From assembly GCA_002720285.1 (NCBI GenBank), contig PBHT01000052.1:1-14637 (forward strand): 14,637 nt of DNA, in the 5' to 3' direction. Of this stretch, positions 6,597 through 13,694 are shown in pieces (within the stretch, counting starts at the first letter, position 1; every line of letters starts with the position of its first letter). The notes under the pieces are model-generated. The model was not told where the DNA came from and searched no databases. It worked only from the letters and a program-made list of their open reading frames with translations. Source of the stretch: Acidobacteriota bacterium. Lineage in GTDB: Bacteria; Acidobacteriota; Vicinamibacteria; Vicinamibacterales; UBA823. Both the position numbers and the translations under genes were made by a program.

Positions 6597-8612
6597 CTAC
6601 ATTCGAGAGGGAACCTCGCACCCCATCAATCCCAAAGCACGAGTCATTTGCGTCTTAAAGTAGAGCGTCGCTCCTGCCCGCCAGAGTTGGAGCTCTGTCT
6701 GTTCTTCGTTCACGATTGGGTGATGGTGGTAGAAGGTGTTAAATAGTTGCGCCAGCCCGAAAGAGTACTTGGCTAGTATGGATGGCTCGAGACTTCTCAC
6801 GGCCTGATCGACAACCTCGTCGAGTCGTGCAGACTCGAGCACCAGTTCCCATAGGCCATCGCCATCACCGCGGGCTAGGCAATCTGTAGATACTGAACTG
6901 AGCTTTTCAATGATGGCAGGCTCATCAAGGTCTGTCCGCTCGTGCAGTTTCTTGAAGATATTATTCGCACGGACTGCAGCGTATTGTAAATATGGACCAC
7001 TTTCCCCTTCAAAACTCAAAGCTTCGTCAATGTCGAAGACAATGACTTTGCTGCGCGAGAACTTGATCATGAAGTAACGCACAGCTGCGGTGGAAATCAT
7101 ACGGCTGATACTTGCTGACTCGTCAGCAGGTAAATTCGGATTCCTCTTGGTTACTTCACGGCTTGCGGCTTCAACGAGGCGGTCCAGGAGCTCATCGGCC
7201 TTTACGCCGAGGCCTTTTCGGCCTGATACTTCAACGAATGGACGGTCCGTGTCGATGTTTTCTAGGCCTAAAGCTCGCGCCGTGCTGTGGGACAACGTGA
7301 CCATCTCATATGAGAAATGAATTGAGTGCTCGGCTTGGGCGGTATAACCCATAGCCCCTAGGGCCTGCGCGAGTAGTTGCTGTAAATAGGCTTGACGGGT
7401 GTCTATAACGTTGTAGACGGTATCGGCACATCCAAACACCGGTGGAGTAGTTGCAGTAGGTTCGCCCGACGGGTTTGAACTAGTGGCCCACAGCGGTTGG
7501 TCGTTTTCCGAGGTATTAAACGGGCGGTAGAAAAAGTTGGTGCCAAGCAGTCCAAACTTCCAGAACTGGTAGGCAATATCCTTGCCAACGTAGGTCACTG
7601 TGTTGTCCGATCGGACAATCACTTTTAGGCGTACTTCTTCTGGTTCAACAGCCGTGTTGTTCGACGAGTTTTCGGAAGCGGTAGTGGTCTGGTCACTCAA
7701 CTGCATTACCCAGCAGCCCGCGAGTTTACCTTCCTTCGGCTGAAACATTACGCCGGCTTTGGTCAGGATGTCGAAGGCGCGAGCCCAGAAGCGCAGCCTG
7801 AGAATGTCGCCTTCCCAGGTAAGTAGGTCGTAGCTGATCTTCAGTCTTGCCATCGTCGCCAAATGGCAGCGGACGATATGGTCGGCGATTATCGCAGCTG
7901 TGTCGGCCATTTCATTGTTGCCAGCCTCCAGTGCCTGCAAGGCCTCGGATCTCAGGCGGAGTCGGCTTGAATCGGCTTCGTACCACTCGGTTACTCTTGT
8001 ATACAAATCCCAGCAGTAGTGATCGAAGTTTGTTTTCCTGGCTTCTGATTTGACTTTGTCCAGACCCATCGACTCCAGCTCGCGAAAAGCCACGACCATA
8101 TCGGCGACCTGTACTCCCGTATCATCGATGTAGTTTTGAACCTCGACGTGATGGCCTTGGAAACGTAGAAGTTGGCTCAACGTATCTCCGAGCACTGCGT
8201 TCCGGAGGTGCCCGATGTGCGCGGCCTTGTTAGGATTGATCGCCGTGTGTTCAACAATGGTTTTACCTTGACTGACGTCTATGGAATCTTGCTGAACAGG
8301 CAGGTTGATTCGATTGGTCAGAAAAGATCGACGATCGAGAAAGAAGTTAATGTATCCGTTCGGAGAGGGCTCAATGGCGGTAACACCATCAATCTCACCC
8401 AGAGCGTCAACGAGCTCCGTAGAAATTACTCGTGGCGCTTTGCGCGCGACCTTTGCCAGTTCAAATGCTACCGGTACGGCTAGATCGCCAATGGTACGGT
8501 TTGGCGGTATCTGAATAGTAATTGATGGCATTGCGGTGTCGTCGAGACCGTAGAGCCGTTTTGCCACCGCTCTTATTTGTGTCTTTATGAGTTCGTGAAT
8601 CGGAAGAATCAT
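6597..8612 (-). CDS. argS: Arginyl-tRNA synthetase
   Basis: Class Ia enzyme that charges tRNA-Arg and needs the tRNA for arginine activation. The 671 aa are longer than the usual 550-590. Seen in order: an N-terminal Add1-type domain (1-~90) with NRTIGDLAVPVAFELAK (38-54), INPNKAAHIGHLRNAVLGD (125-143) holding the HIGH site as HIGH 132-135, NYIDDTG (160-166), the DTVYNVIDTRQAYL segment (397-410), and SGRKGLGVKADELLDRL (463-479) in place of KMSKS. The C-terminal DALR anticodon domain (about 540-671) contains GPYLQYAAVRAN (539-550). Two Ser/Thr/Asn-rich stretches (308-324 and 364-392) look like loop insertions and account for part of the extra length. ATG 8612 lies 11 nt after the mobA stop, so the two genes form a minus-strand pair. 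Its 3' end converges on the methyltransferase gene with no visible terminator. Confidence 0.96.
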   Translation of the reverse strand: MILPIHELIKTQIRAVAKRLYGLDDTAMPSITIQIPPNRTIGDLAVPVAFELAKVARKAPRVISTELVDALGEIDGVTAIEPSPNGYINFFLDRRSFLTNRINLPVQQDSIDVSQGKTIVEHTAINPNKAAHIGHLRNAVLGDTLSQLLRFQGHHVEVQNYIDDTGVQVADMVVAFRELESMGLDKVKSEARKTNFDHYCWDLYTRVTEWYEADSSRLRLRSEALQALEAGNNEMADTAAIIADHIVRCHLATMARLKISYDLLTWEGDILRLRFWARAFDILTKAGVMFQPKEGKLAGCWVMQLSDQTTTASENSSNNTAVEPEEVRLKVIVRSDNTVTYVGKDIAYQFWKFGLLGTNFFYRPFNTSENDQPLWATSSNPSGEPTATTPPVFGCADTVYNVIDTRQAYLQQLLAQALGAMGYTAQAEHSIHFSYEMVTLSHSTARALGLENIDTDRPFVEVSGRKGLGVKADELLDRLVEAASREVTKRNPNLPADESASISRMISTAAVRYFMIKFSRSKVIVFDIDEALSFEGESGPYLQYAAVRANNIFKKLHERTDLDEPAIIEKLSSVSTDCLARGDGDGLWELVLESARLDEVVDQAVRSLEPSILAKYSFGLAQLFNTFYHHHPIVNEEQTELQLWRAGATLYFKTQMTRALGLMGCEVPSRM

Positions 8613-8623
8613 GTGGTCTGGTT

Positions 8624-9250
8624 CTACTTCTTGGGTAGTTCTGGACCCAATAACATCGAATGACCGGAGTCTAGGTGCTGAAGCGCCTTGGCGTAATCAT
8701 CGGGTGTATTTACGTTGGAGAAGAGTAGGCCGCTCGGATCATGCGGTGCAATCTCGTTTATTCCAATCTCTCGGACTCGCAGGTGCGGCAGTAGTTCCTG
8801 AATCTTGAGCGCGCCGCTGTTGATTTGCTGCCGCAAGCGTGATGCGCACCGTCGGGAGTAACATGCGCACATTGGTTCGTAACCATTGGCGGTTTTCGGA
8901 ATGGTCACATCAGCAGACCGGTCGGCATTGACGAGAAGACGCAAGAACGGTTCATTAATGAACGGCATGTCACACGCCACGACCAGCACCGGGTCCACGG
9001 TGGCGTGCACGAGTGCCGTATAGATTCCACCGATCGCACCAGAACCTGGGATTTCGTCGTTGATCGCCGGTACGCCCAGTCCGGTGTAGGCGCTTTCGTT
9101 GTTGGTGATAATCAGAAGTTTCTCAGTTATCGCTCGGAGAACCGCGATCTGGCGTTCGACGAGACTGGTCGTGCCAAATGGTAGGGTCCCTTTCACTCGC
9201 CCGTTGAGTCGCCGCGCTTCACCACCGGCGATAATGGCCGCCGTACACAT
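8624..9250 (-). CDS. mobA: Molybdenum cofactor guanylyltransferase
   Basis: Transfers GMP from GTP to molybdopterin-bound molybdenum to make the MGD form of the cofactor used by DMSO-reductase-type enzymes. The 208 aa start with the nucleotidyltransferase loop AAIIAGGEARRLNGRVKGTL (4-23; AGGxxxRLNGxxK, catalytic Lys at 20). They continue with DEIPGSGAIGGIYTAL (65-80), the metal-binding Asp of VACDMPF (91-97), YEPMCACYSR (124-133) and NVNTPDD (179-185). These are the MobA signatures and separate it from IspD- or MocA-type relatives, though MocA (cytidylyl) cannot be wholly excluded. ATG 9250 is the first start. No strong ribosome-binding site precedes it, only AAGG about 13 nt upstream on the minus strand. 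No other molybdenum cofactor gene lies nearby, so its pairing with argS looks incidental. Confidence 0.88.
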   Translation of the reverse strand: MCTAAIIAGGEARRLNGRVKGTLPFGTTSLVERQIAVLRAITEKLLIITNNESAYTGLGVPAINDEIPGSGAIGGIYTALVHATVDPVLVVACDMPFINEPFLRLLVNADRSADVTIPKTANGYEPMCACYSRRCASRLRQQINSGALKIQELLPHLRVREIGINEIAPHDPSGLLFSNVNTPDDYAKALQHLDSGHSMLLGPELPKK

Positions 9251-9317
9251 GCGCCAGCGGTAACCTTATCAAAAAAGGCGTGAGGTTCGGAAAAAGTGGG
9301 GAAGGTGTAGTCTCCCG

Positions 9318-9330
9318 AGTTGATTCAACT
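9318..9330. repeat. 13-bp palindrome in the mobA/nfeD spacer
   Basis: AGTTGATTCAACT is a perfect 6-bp inverted repeat around a single central T. It lies in the divergent spacer, 69 bp from the mobA start and 28 bp upstream of the TTGACA element. It could be a regulator half-site pair; a palindrome of this length could also occur by chance. No run of T follows, so it is not a terminator. Confidence 0.35.
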
Positions 9331-9357
9331 TAGCCTGTTTTCATCGATTTTGGTGCG

Positions 9358-9386
9358 TTGACACAGTCTGCGCGCTCCGTTAGCTT
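9358..9386 (+). promoter_or_regulatory. Probable sigma-70-type promoter for nfeD operon
   Basis: A consensus -35 box TTGACA (9358-9363) is followed, after exactly 17 bp, by TAGCTT (9381-9386), which matches TATAAT at three positions including the first two and last. Transcription would begin near 9393, about 34 nt before the nfeD GTG. It is the only good promoter match in the 176-bp spacer on the plus strand. It sits where the downstream run nfeD-stomatin-SPOR-lnt-prfB needs one. I saw no comparable match for mobA on the minus strand. Confidence 0.5.
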
Positions 9387-9403
9387 ACGAAGAGTGAGCG
9401 CGC
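9370..9403. repeat. Perfect 8-bp inverted repeat straddling the nfeD -10 box
   Basis: Arms GCGCGCTC (9370-9377) and GAGCGCGC (9396-9403) are exact reverse complements separated by 18 bp, and the -10-like TAGCTT at 9381-9386 lies between them. Because the predicted start site (~9393) falls inside the loop, the left arm would not be transcribed. A DNA operator for a dimeric repressor therefore fits better than an mRNA hairpin. If transcription instead starts further upstream, it would form a G+C-rich 5' UTR stem ahead of the AAGGGA ribosome-binding site. Confidence 0.5.
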
Positions 9404-9413
9404 TACAGAGGCT

Positions 9414-9419
9414 AAGGGA
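9414..9419 (+). promoter_or_regulatory. Ribosome-binding site setting the nfeD start
   Basis: AAGGGA lies 7 nt before GTG 9427 and 19 nt before the in-frame ATG 9439. The spacing favours the GTG as the start of nfeD. Confidence 0.6.
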
Positions 9420-9426
9420 TTCCTAA

Positions 9427-10842
9427 GTGTTGTTGATTATGAAGAGATTGGCCCGTAAGGCCTGGCTGCAGGCTCTACTCGTTCAGCCTGCCTTAGCGCG
9501 CCTGAGCCCGATCCTGTTTGTCCTATTGTTATTGAGTTCAACGACTGTGTTCAGTCGTCAGACAGTAGCCCCTTCAACATCAAATCGTCCACTCGTGCTG
9601 GTGGCTGAGGTGGATGCCATAATCCATCCTGTTTCGGCTGAGTACATGGTGCAGGTGATTGACCGTGCGGATGCGACCAACGCCGACCTAGTCGTATTCA
9701 CCCTACGGACACCTGGTGGGTTGGTTGAGTCGACACGATCGATCACGTCACGCATGATTTCGGCTAAGACGCCAGTTGTTGTATTCGTAGCTCCAAGTGG
9801 AGCGCGTGCCGCGTCAGCTGGCTTTCTGATCACGATTGCGGCAGACGTGGCTGCCATGGCGCCGGGTACCCACATTGGGGCAGCCCATCCTGTGAGCGGC
9901 AGCGGACAACAGCTCGACGAGGCCGTATCCGAAAAGGCCGCATCGGATGTAGCGGCTTTTGCTCGATCCCTGGCGACTCAACGCAATCGTAATATTGAGT
10001 TCGCTGAGCAGGCAGTAATTGAGAGTAGAGCGTTTACTGAAGACGAAGCTGCTGAGGCTGAACCACCACTGATCGATATCGTCACATCGGACTTAGACAG
10101 TCTCTTAGAGGTGCTCGACGGTCGTTTGATTACCAGGTTTGACGGACGTGAGGTCAGGCTGCGGACGGCCGATGCTCGGGTCGAGCGGCTACAGATGACA
10201 TGGCGCCAGCAAGTGTTGAGCGTGATTGCACGGCCGGAAGTGGCCTACATTCTTTTCAGCCTCGGCACCCTAGGTCTAACGATCGAATTGTGGAATCCTG
10301 GTGCAATTCTACCTGGTGTTGTCGGCGGACTCTGTCTCTTACTGGCGTTCTTCGCGTTTCAGGTGCTGCCGGTGAATTTAGCTGGTGTTCTTCTTATTGG
10401 ATTCGGTCTTGGACTGCTGGTCCTAGAAGCGATGGTAACCAGTTTCGGGATGTTAGCGTTGGGTGGTGTTGTCAGTATCGCTTTAGGTTCGCTCATGTTG
10501 ATCGATTCACCGATGCCAGAGTTGCAAATTGGGTTGTCGATGGTGCTTCCGATGACGCTCGCGCTTTCAGGCATCGTTTTCTTCCTGGCGAGGCTGGGCG
10601 TTGCGGCGCAGCGTCGACGAGCTGTAACGGGCCGTGCGGGCATGATCGATGAGATTGGGCGCGCACTCACGACGTTTGAGGCAGGCGGTTCTGGCCAAGT
10701 CGTGGCCCACGGTGAAATTTGGTCGGCGACAGGCACGGAGCCAATCGCCGAGGGCGACCAGGTTAAGGTGGTCGGAGTGAACGGTCTCACGCTCACTGTC
10801 CGTCGACTGGCGTCAGCCCTACAAGGAGGAGATAAGCAATGA
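9427..10842 (+). CDS. NfeD-type membrane-bound ClpP-class serine protease
   Basis: Membrane protease of the long NfeD (1510-N/C) type, which in studied archaea cleaves the partner stomatin's C-terminal region. The 471 aa have a signal/anchor hydrophobic stretch (about 27-43) and a ClpP/S49-like domain (about 55-235). That domain has the oxyanion TPGG (95-98), the presumed nucleophile Ser130 in GARAASAGF (125-133) and the presumed general-base Lys170 in SEKAASD (168-174). Next come four to five membrane helices (about 273-293, 297-315, 318-336, 340-358, 370-392), then a small OB-fold NfeD domain (about 401-462) with [13 protein letters not shown] 9427 is chosen on its ribosome-binding site; ATG 9439 is the alternative. 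The stop overlaps the stomatin start by 4 nt, the classic nfeD-stomatin pairing. Confidence 0.9.
   Translation: MLLIMKRLARKAWLQALLVQPALARLSPILFVLLLLSSTTVFSRQTVAPSTSNRPLVLVAEVDAIIHPVSAEYMVQVIDRADATNADLVVFTLRTPGGLVESTRSITSRMISAKTPVVVFVAPSGARAASAGFLITIAADVAAMAPGTHIGAAHPVSGSGQQLDEAVSEKAASDVAAFARSLATQRNRNIEFAEQAVIESRAFTEDEAAEAEPPLIDIVTSDLDSLLEVLDGRLITRFDGREVRLRTADARVERLQMTWRQQVLSVIARPEVAYILFSLGTLGLTIELWNPGAILPGVVGGLCLLLAFFAFQVLPVNLAGVLLIGFGLGLLVLEAMVTSFGMLALGGVVSIALGSLMLIDSPMPELQIGLSMVLPMTLALSGIVFFLARLGVAAQRRRAVTGRAGMIDEIGRALTTFEAGGSGQVVAHGEIWSATGTEPIAEGDQVKVVGVNGLTLTVRRLASALQGGDKQ
10823..10829 (+). promoter_or_regulatory. Strong Shine-Dalgarno for the stomatin gene
   Basis: AAGGAGG at 10823-10829, inside the nfeD 3' end, lies 9 nt before ATG 10839. 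It is the best ribosome-binding site in the window. It suggests that the SPFH protein is made independently and in excess over NfeD, although the two genes overlap. Confidence 0.75.
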
Positions 10843-11609
10843 ATGTATCCCCTATTGCACTATTCGGCCTGATCGTGGTGTTGTACTTGATCAGCTCAAT
10901 CAAGATTTTGAATGAGTATGAGCGTGGCGTCATCTTCCGTCTTGGCAAGTTGCTACCACATTCGAAGGGTCCTGGCGTGATCCTTGTCTTTGCACCGATT
11001 GATCGTATTGTTCGGGTGAGCCTCCGTACGATCGTGATGGACGTGCCGCCACAAGACGTTATCACGCGGGACAATGTTTCCGTGAAGGTCAATGCAGTTG
11101 TCTATTTCCGCGTAATGGAACCTGGCCGTGCCATTGTCGAAGTTGAGAATTTCCATTATGCGACGTCCCAATTAGCGCAGACTACCTTACGCAGCGTGCT
11201 TGGCCAGGTGGAGCTTGACGGCCTGTTGTCCGAGCGTGAACGTCTCAATCAAGACCTCCAAGGCATTCTCGATCAAAATACCGACGCGTGGGGAATTAAG
11301 GTTTCAGCAGTTGAGGTTAAACACGTCGATCTTCCACCCGACATGCAGCGAGCGATGGCTCGACAGGCTGAGGCGGAACGCGAGAAACGTGCTAAAATCA
11401 TTCATGCCGAGGGTGAGTACACTGCGTCGGAGCAACTTTCGCAGGCGGCGGCCGTACTCGCCGCTGAGCCGAATGCAATTACGCTCCGATACCTGCAGAC
11501 TCTGACCGAGATTGCCTCCGAGAAGAACTCGACGATTGTCTTTCCGTTACCGGTCGAGTTGTTGAACATGTTGCGCAAGACCTCTGGAGCGAGTGAGCCG
11601 TCGACATAA
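10839..11609 (+). CDS. Stomatin/slipin SPFH-domain membrane protein
   Basis: A 256-aa slipin-type SPFH protein expected to oligomerise on the inner membrane and organise membrane microdomains, probably with NfeD. It has one N-terminal membrane segment (about 5-20) and an SPFH core starting [20 protein letters not shown] (21-40). [14 protein letters not shown] (44-57) follows, then the conserved [13 protein letters not shown] (80-92), [20 protein letters not shown] (115-134) and [16 protein letters not shown] (151-166). A charged Ala/Glu/Arg coiled coil (about 167-210) and a short hydrophobic tail with the STIVFPLP segment (231-238) complete it. That tail corresponds to the region cut by NfeD in the studied archaeal pair. 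ATG 10839 overlaps the nfeD stop as ATGA. HflK/HflC is less likely because of the NfeD partner. Confidence 0.93.
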   Translation: MNVSPIALFGLIVVLYLISSIKILNEYERGVIFRLGKLLPHSKGPGVILVFAPIDRIVRVSLRTIVMDVPPQDVITRDNVSVKVNAVVYFRVMEPGRAIVEVENFHYATSQLAQTTLRSVLGQVELDGLLSERERLNQDLQGILDQNTDAWGIKVSAVEVKHVDLPPDMQRAMARQAEAEREKRAKIIHAEGEYTASEQLSQAAAVLAAEPNAITLRYLQTLTEIASEKNSTIVFPLPVELLNMLRKTSGASEPST

Positions 11610-11622
11610 CAGGCATCAGATC

Positions 11623-12186
11623 ATGTCGGATGACGGTTTTCGTGAAATTCAGCTGAGTGGCAAGCAACTCGTTTTCCTCTTTATGGCCACGACTGTTGTG
11701 TCCGTGGCGATCTTTCTGTGTGGTGTGCTCGTTGGGCGCGGTGTTGGTGCTCGCCAAGCGCCGGGGTCAACACCGATTGCGGATAGTATCGGTCGAGGTG
11801 GCCAAGTAATTGGGGAGGAGCTGCCTGATTGGACTCAGCCTATTGACGAGGCTAATACGGAAATCGCAGACGAGTTATACGCTGAACCCTCTGAATCGTC
11901 CCTGGAAGACGAACGTGCCGCGACCATAGGTCCCAGCGAGCCAGTGTTGCCATTGGAACCTTTTACGGTACAGGTAGCAGCACTAACCGGTCGTGCTGGC
12001 GCCGAGGTAATTCGAGACCAACTTTCGGATAAAGGATACCCCGCTTATTTGCTCGATCCCCCGCCTGGCGTACCAGGGGAGATGTTTCGTGTCCGCGTCG
12101 GCCGGTATCAGGACCGTGCTGATGCCGAGCACGTTCGTCGTCGTCTCGAGCAGGAAGAAAAGTTCAAGCCCTGGATTACCCGCTAG
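11623..12186 (+). CDS. Single-pass membrane protein with C-terminal SPOR domain
   Basis: A 187-aa bitopic protein. A short cytoplasmic N-terminus (MSDDGFREIQLSGKQ) is followed by one membrane helix (about 16-39, ending LVGRGVGAR). An acidic, proline-containing extracytoplasmic linker (about 45-110) leads to a SPOR domain (about 112-187) with PFTVQVAAL, two helices and the RVRVGRYQDRADAEHVRRRL strand-helix. SPOR domains bind glycan strands lacking stem peptides, typically at division sites. The role here, perhaps septal targeting of envelope factors, is inference. ATG 11623 is favoured; the longer GTG 11593 would overlap the stomatin gene by 17 nt and add ten basic residues. The C-terminus ends at TAG 12184-12186, very close to or inside the start of lnt. 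Confidence 0.88.
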   Translation: MSDDGFREIQLSGKQLVFLFMATTVVSVAIFLCGVLVGRGVGARQAPGSTPIADSIGRGGQVIGEELPDWTQPIDEANTEIADELYAEPSESSLEDERAATIGPSEPVLPLEPFTVQVAALTGRAGAEVIRDQLSDKGYPAYLLDPPPGVPGEMFRVRVGRYQDRADAEHVRRRLEQEEKFKPWITR

Positions 12187-13676
12187 CCATTCTTTCCGGC
12201 GTTCTTCTCGCACTGAGTTTTCCAAAATTCGGCCAACCCGCGTTGGCTTGGGTTGCGCTGGTGCCACTACTTGCAGCGCTAGGTAGTGCGAAAGGTATAC
12301 AAGTCCAGCGTGCATTCGGGCTCGGCTTGGCCACGGGTGCAGTCGCATTTGCCGGAACGCTCTACTGGATTAGTGAAGTTATGATGACTTACGGCGGTTT
12401 GGCATGGCCAACGGCCTTGGCTGTGAACGCTCTACTCGTATTTTACTTATCTATTTTTGTAGGGCTGTTCGCAGTGATGGCGATCCGCGGCATCTCAATT
12501 AGCGTAACTGTTGGCCTTGTTACCACATCGGCCGCGTGGGTTGTTAGCGAGTTTGGCCGAGGTTACCTGTTCGGCGGTTTCCCCTGGGCACTTCTCGGCT
12601 ATTCCCAGGCTGAAGTTCTACCCGTAGCCCAGTTGGCGAGCGTGTTCGGAGTCTACGGTATTTCATTTCTCATCGTCCTTGTTAATGGAGCTTTGGCCAG
12701 TATTGCCGTTAGAGTGGATCGCCGACGGCTGACTACTGGCGGTGTTGTCCTTGGCATTGCAGTCTTAATTGCGTGTTGGGGCCAATGGCGTCTTAGTCAA
12801 AATACACTGATTAACGAAGGTGAACCAGTTCGCGTAGCGATGATCCAAGGTAACGTGGCACAGGATCAAAAACATGATCCCGGTTTTCGGACGTCCATCC
12901 TGGACACTTACCTGTCGGCGAGTCGCTCCGCGGCCGCGGATGGTGCGAAGCTCTTGATTTGGCCGGAATCGGCGCTTCCGCTCCCGTTTGATCAGGATGT
13001 TGGCACGGCTGTAGCAATTCAAAATCTTGCCAAGGAAACCGGTTCCCATATCCTGTTCGGTAGTGAAGAGAGTGAAGAAACCGACGGTTTTCACTACTAC
13101 AATTCAGCCTTTCACGTTGGTCCTACTGGGATTGACCGACCGGCCTACCGGAAAATTCATCTTGTGCCGTTCGGAGAGTATGTGCCGTTTAGACGCTTTC
13201 TGTTTTTTGCCGATAAGCTTGTTGAAAGTGTGCCGGATTTTTCACCTGGTACCGAAACCATCACCTTTTCGATGAACGGGCATCGATTCAGTAGCGCGAT
13301 ATGCTACGAGGTGGTATATCCAAGTTTGGTGCGTTCGGCTGTTTCGGCGGGCAGTGAACTCCTTACAACGATCACGAACGATGCTTGGTTTGGGCGAACA
13401 TCAGCACCGCACCAGCATTTTTCGCAGGCGGCCATGCGGGCCATCGAGCAGGGACGCTACCTTGTACGTGCCGCGAACACCGGTATAAGCGGTGTGGTCG
13501 ATCCCTACGGCCGTGTGCTTGCACAGACCGAATTGTTTGAAAATGTTAGAGTCGTAGCTGATGTGCGATGGATTAATGTCAAGACGGTATACGGGTGGAC
13601 GGGTGATTTGTTTGTCTATCTTTGTCTCATGCTAGTGATTTGTGTTTTGGTATTTGGTGTGCGGGCGAGCTGGTAA
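12171..13676 (+). CDS. lnt: Apolipoprotein N-acyltransferase
   Basis: Inner-membrane enzyme adding the third acyl chain to the N-terminal cysteine of lipoproteins, marking a Gram-negative-type envelope. It has several N-terminal membrane helices, then a nitrilase-fold periplasmic domain. The triad is visible: Glu in IWPESALPLPFD (codon 12966-12968), Lys in YRKIHLVPFGEYVPF (13152-13154) and Cys in SAICYEVVYP (13302-13304). NDAWFGRTSAPHQH and AANTGISGVVDPYGRV follow, and one final membrane helix closes the protein. The first ATG/GTG/TTG is TTG 12243, but the frame upstream encodes the family's typical first helix (LSGVLLALSFPKFGQPALAW). I therefore place the start at CTG 12171 (501 aa, overlapping the SPOR gene by 16 nt), with ATT 12189 as the alternative. 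TAA at 13674. Confidence 0.93.
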   Translation: MDYPLAILSGVLLALSFPKFGQPALAWVALVPLLAALGSAKGIQVQRAFGLGLATGAVAFAGTLYWISEVMMTYGGLAWPTALAVNALLVFYLSIFVGLFAVMAIRGISISVTVGLVTTSAAWVVSEFGRGYLFGGFPWALLGYSQAEVLPVAQLASVFGVYGISFLIVLVNGALASIAVRVDRRRLTTGGVVLGIAVLIACWGQWRLSQNTLINEGEPVRVAMIQGNVAQDQKHDPGFRTSILDTYLSASRSAAADGAKLLIWPESALPLPFDQDVGTAVAIQNLAKETGSHILFGSEESEETDGFHYYNSAFHVGPTGIDRPAYRKIHLVPFGEYVPFRRFLFFADKLVESVPDFSPGTETITFSMNGHRFSSAICYEVVYPSLVRSAVSAGSELLTTITNDAWFGRTSAPHQHFSQAAMRAIEQGRYLVRAANTGISGVVDPYGRVLAQTELFENVRVVADVRWINVKTVYGWTGDLFVYLCLMLVICVLVFGVRASW

Positions 13677-13694
13677 GATCCAGAGGGAGCAAGT

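Noticed and set aside
6580..6620. A bidirectional terminator between the convergent methyltransferase and argS genes
   Set aside because: The gap is 8 nt. The only pairing nearby is a 4-bp CGAG/CTCG within the argS 3' end and there is no T-run.
9370..9403. The G+C-rich inverted repeat as an intrinsic terminator
   Set aside because: The 18-nt loop is large, no T-run follows on either strand, and both flanking genes diverge from the spacer, so nothing needs terminating there.
9251..9426. A tRNA or small RNA gene in the divergent spacer
   Set aside because: No cloverleaf pairing, TTC-type loop sequence or CCA end was found on either strand; only the promoter-like element and palindromes are supported.
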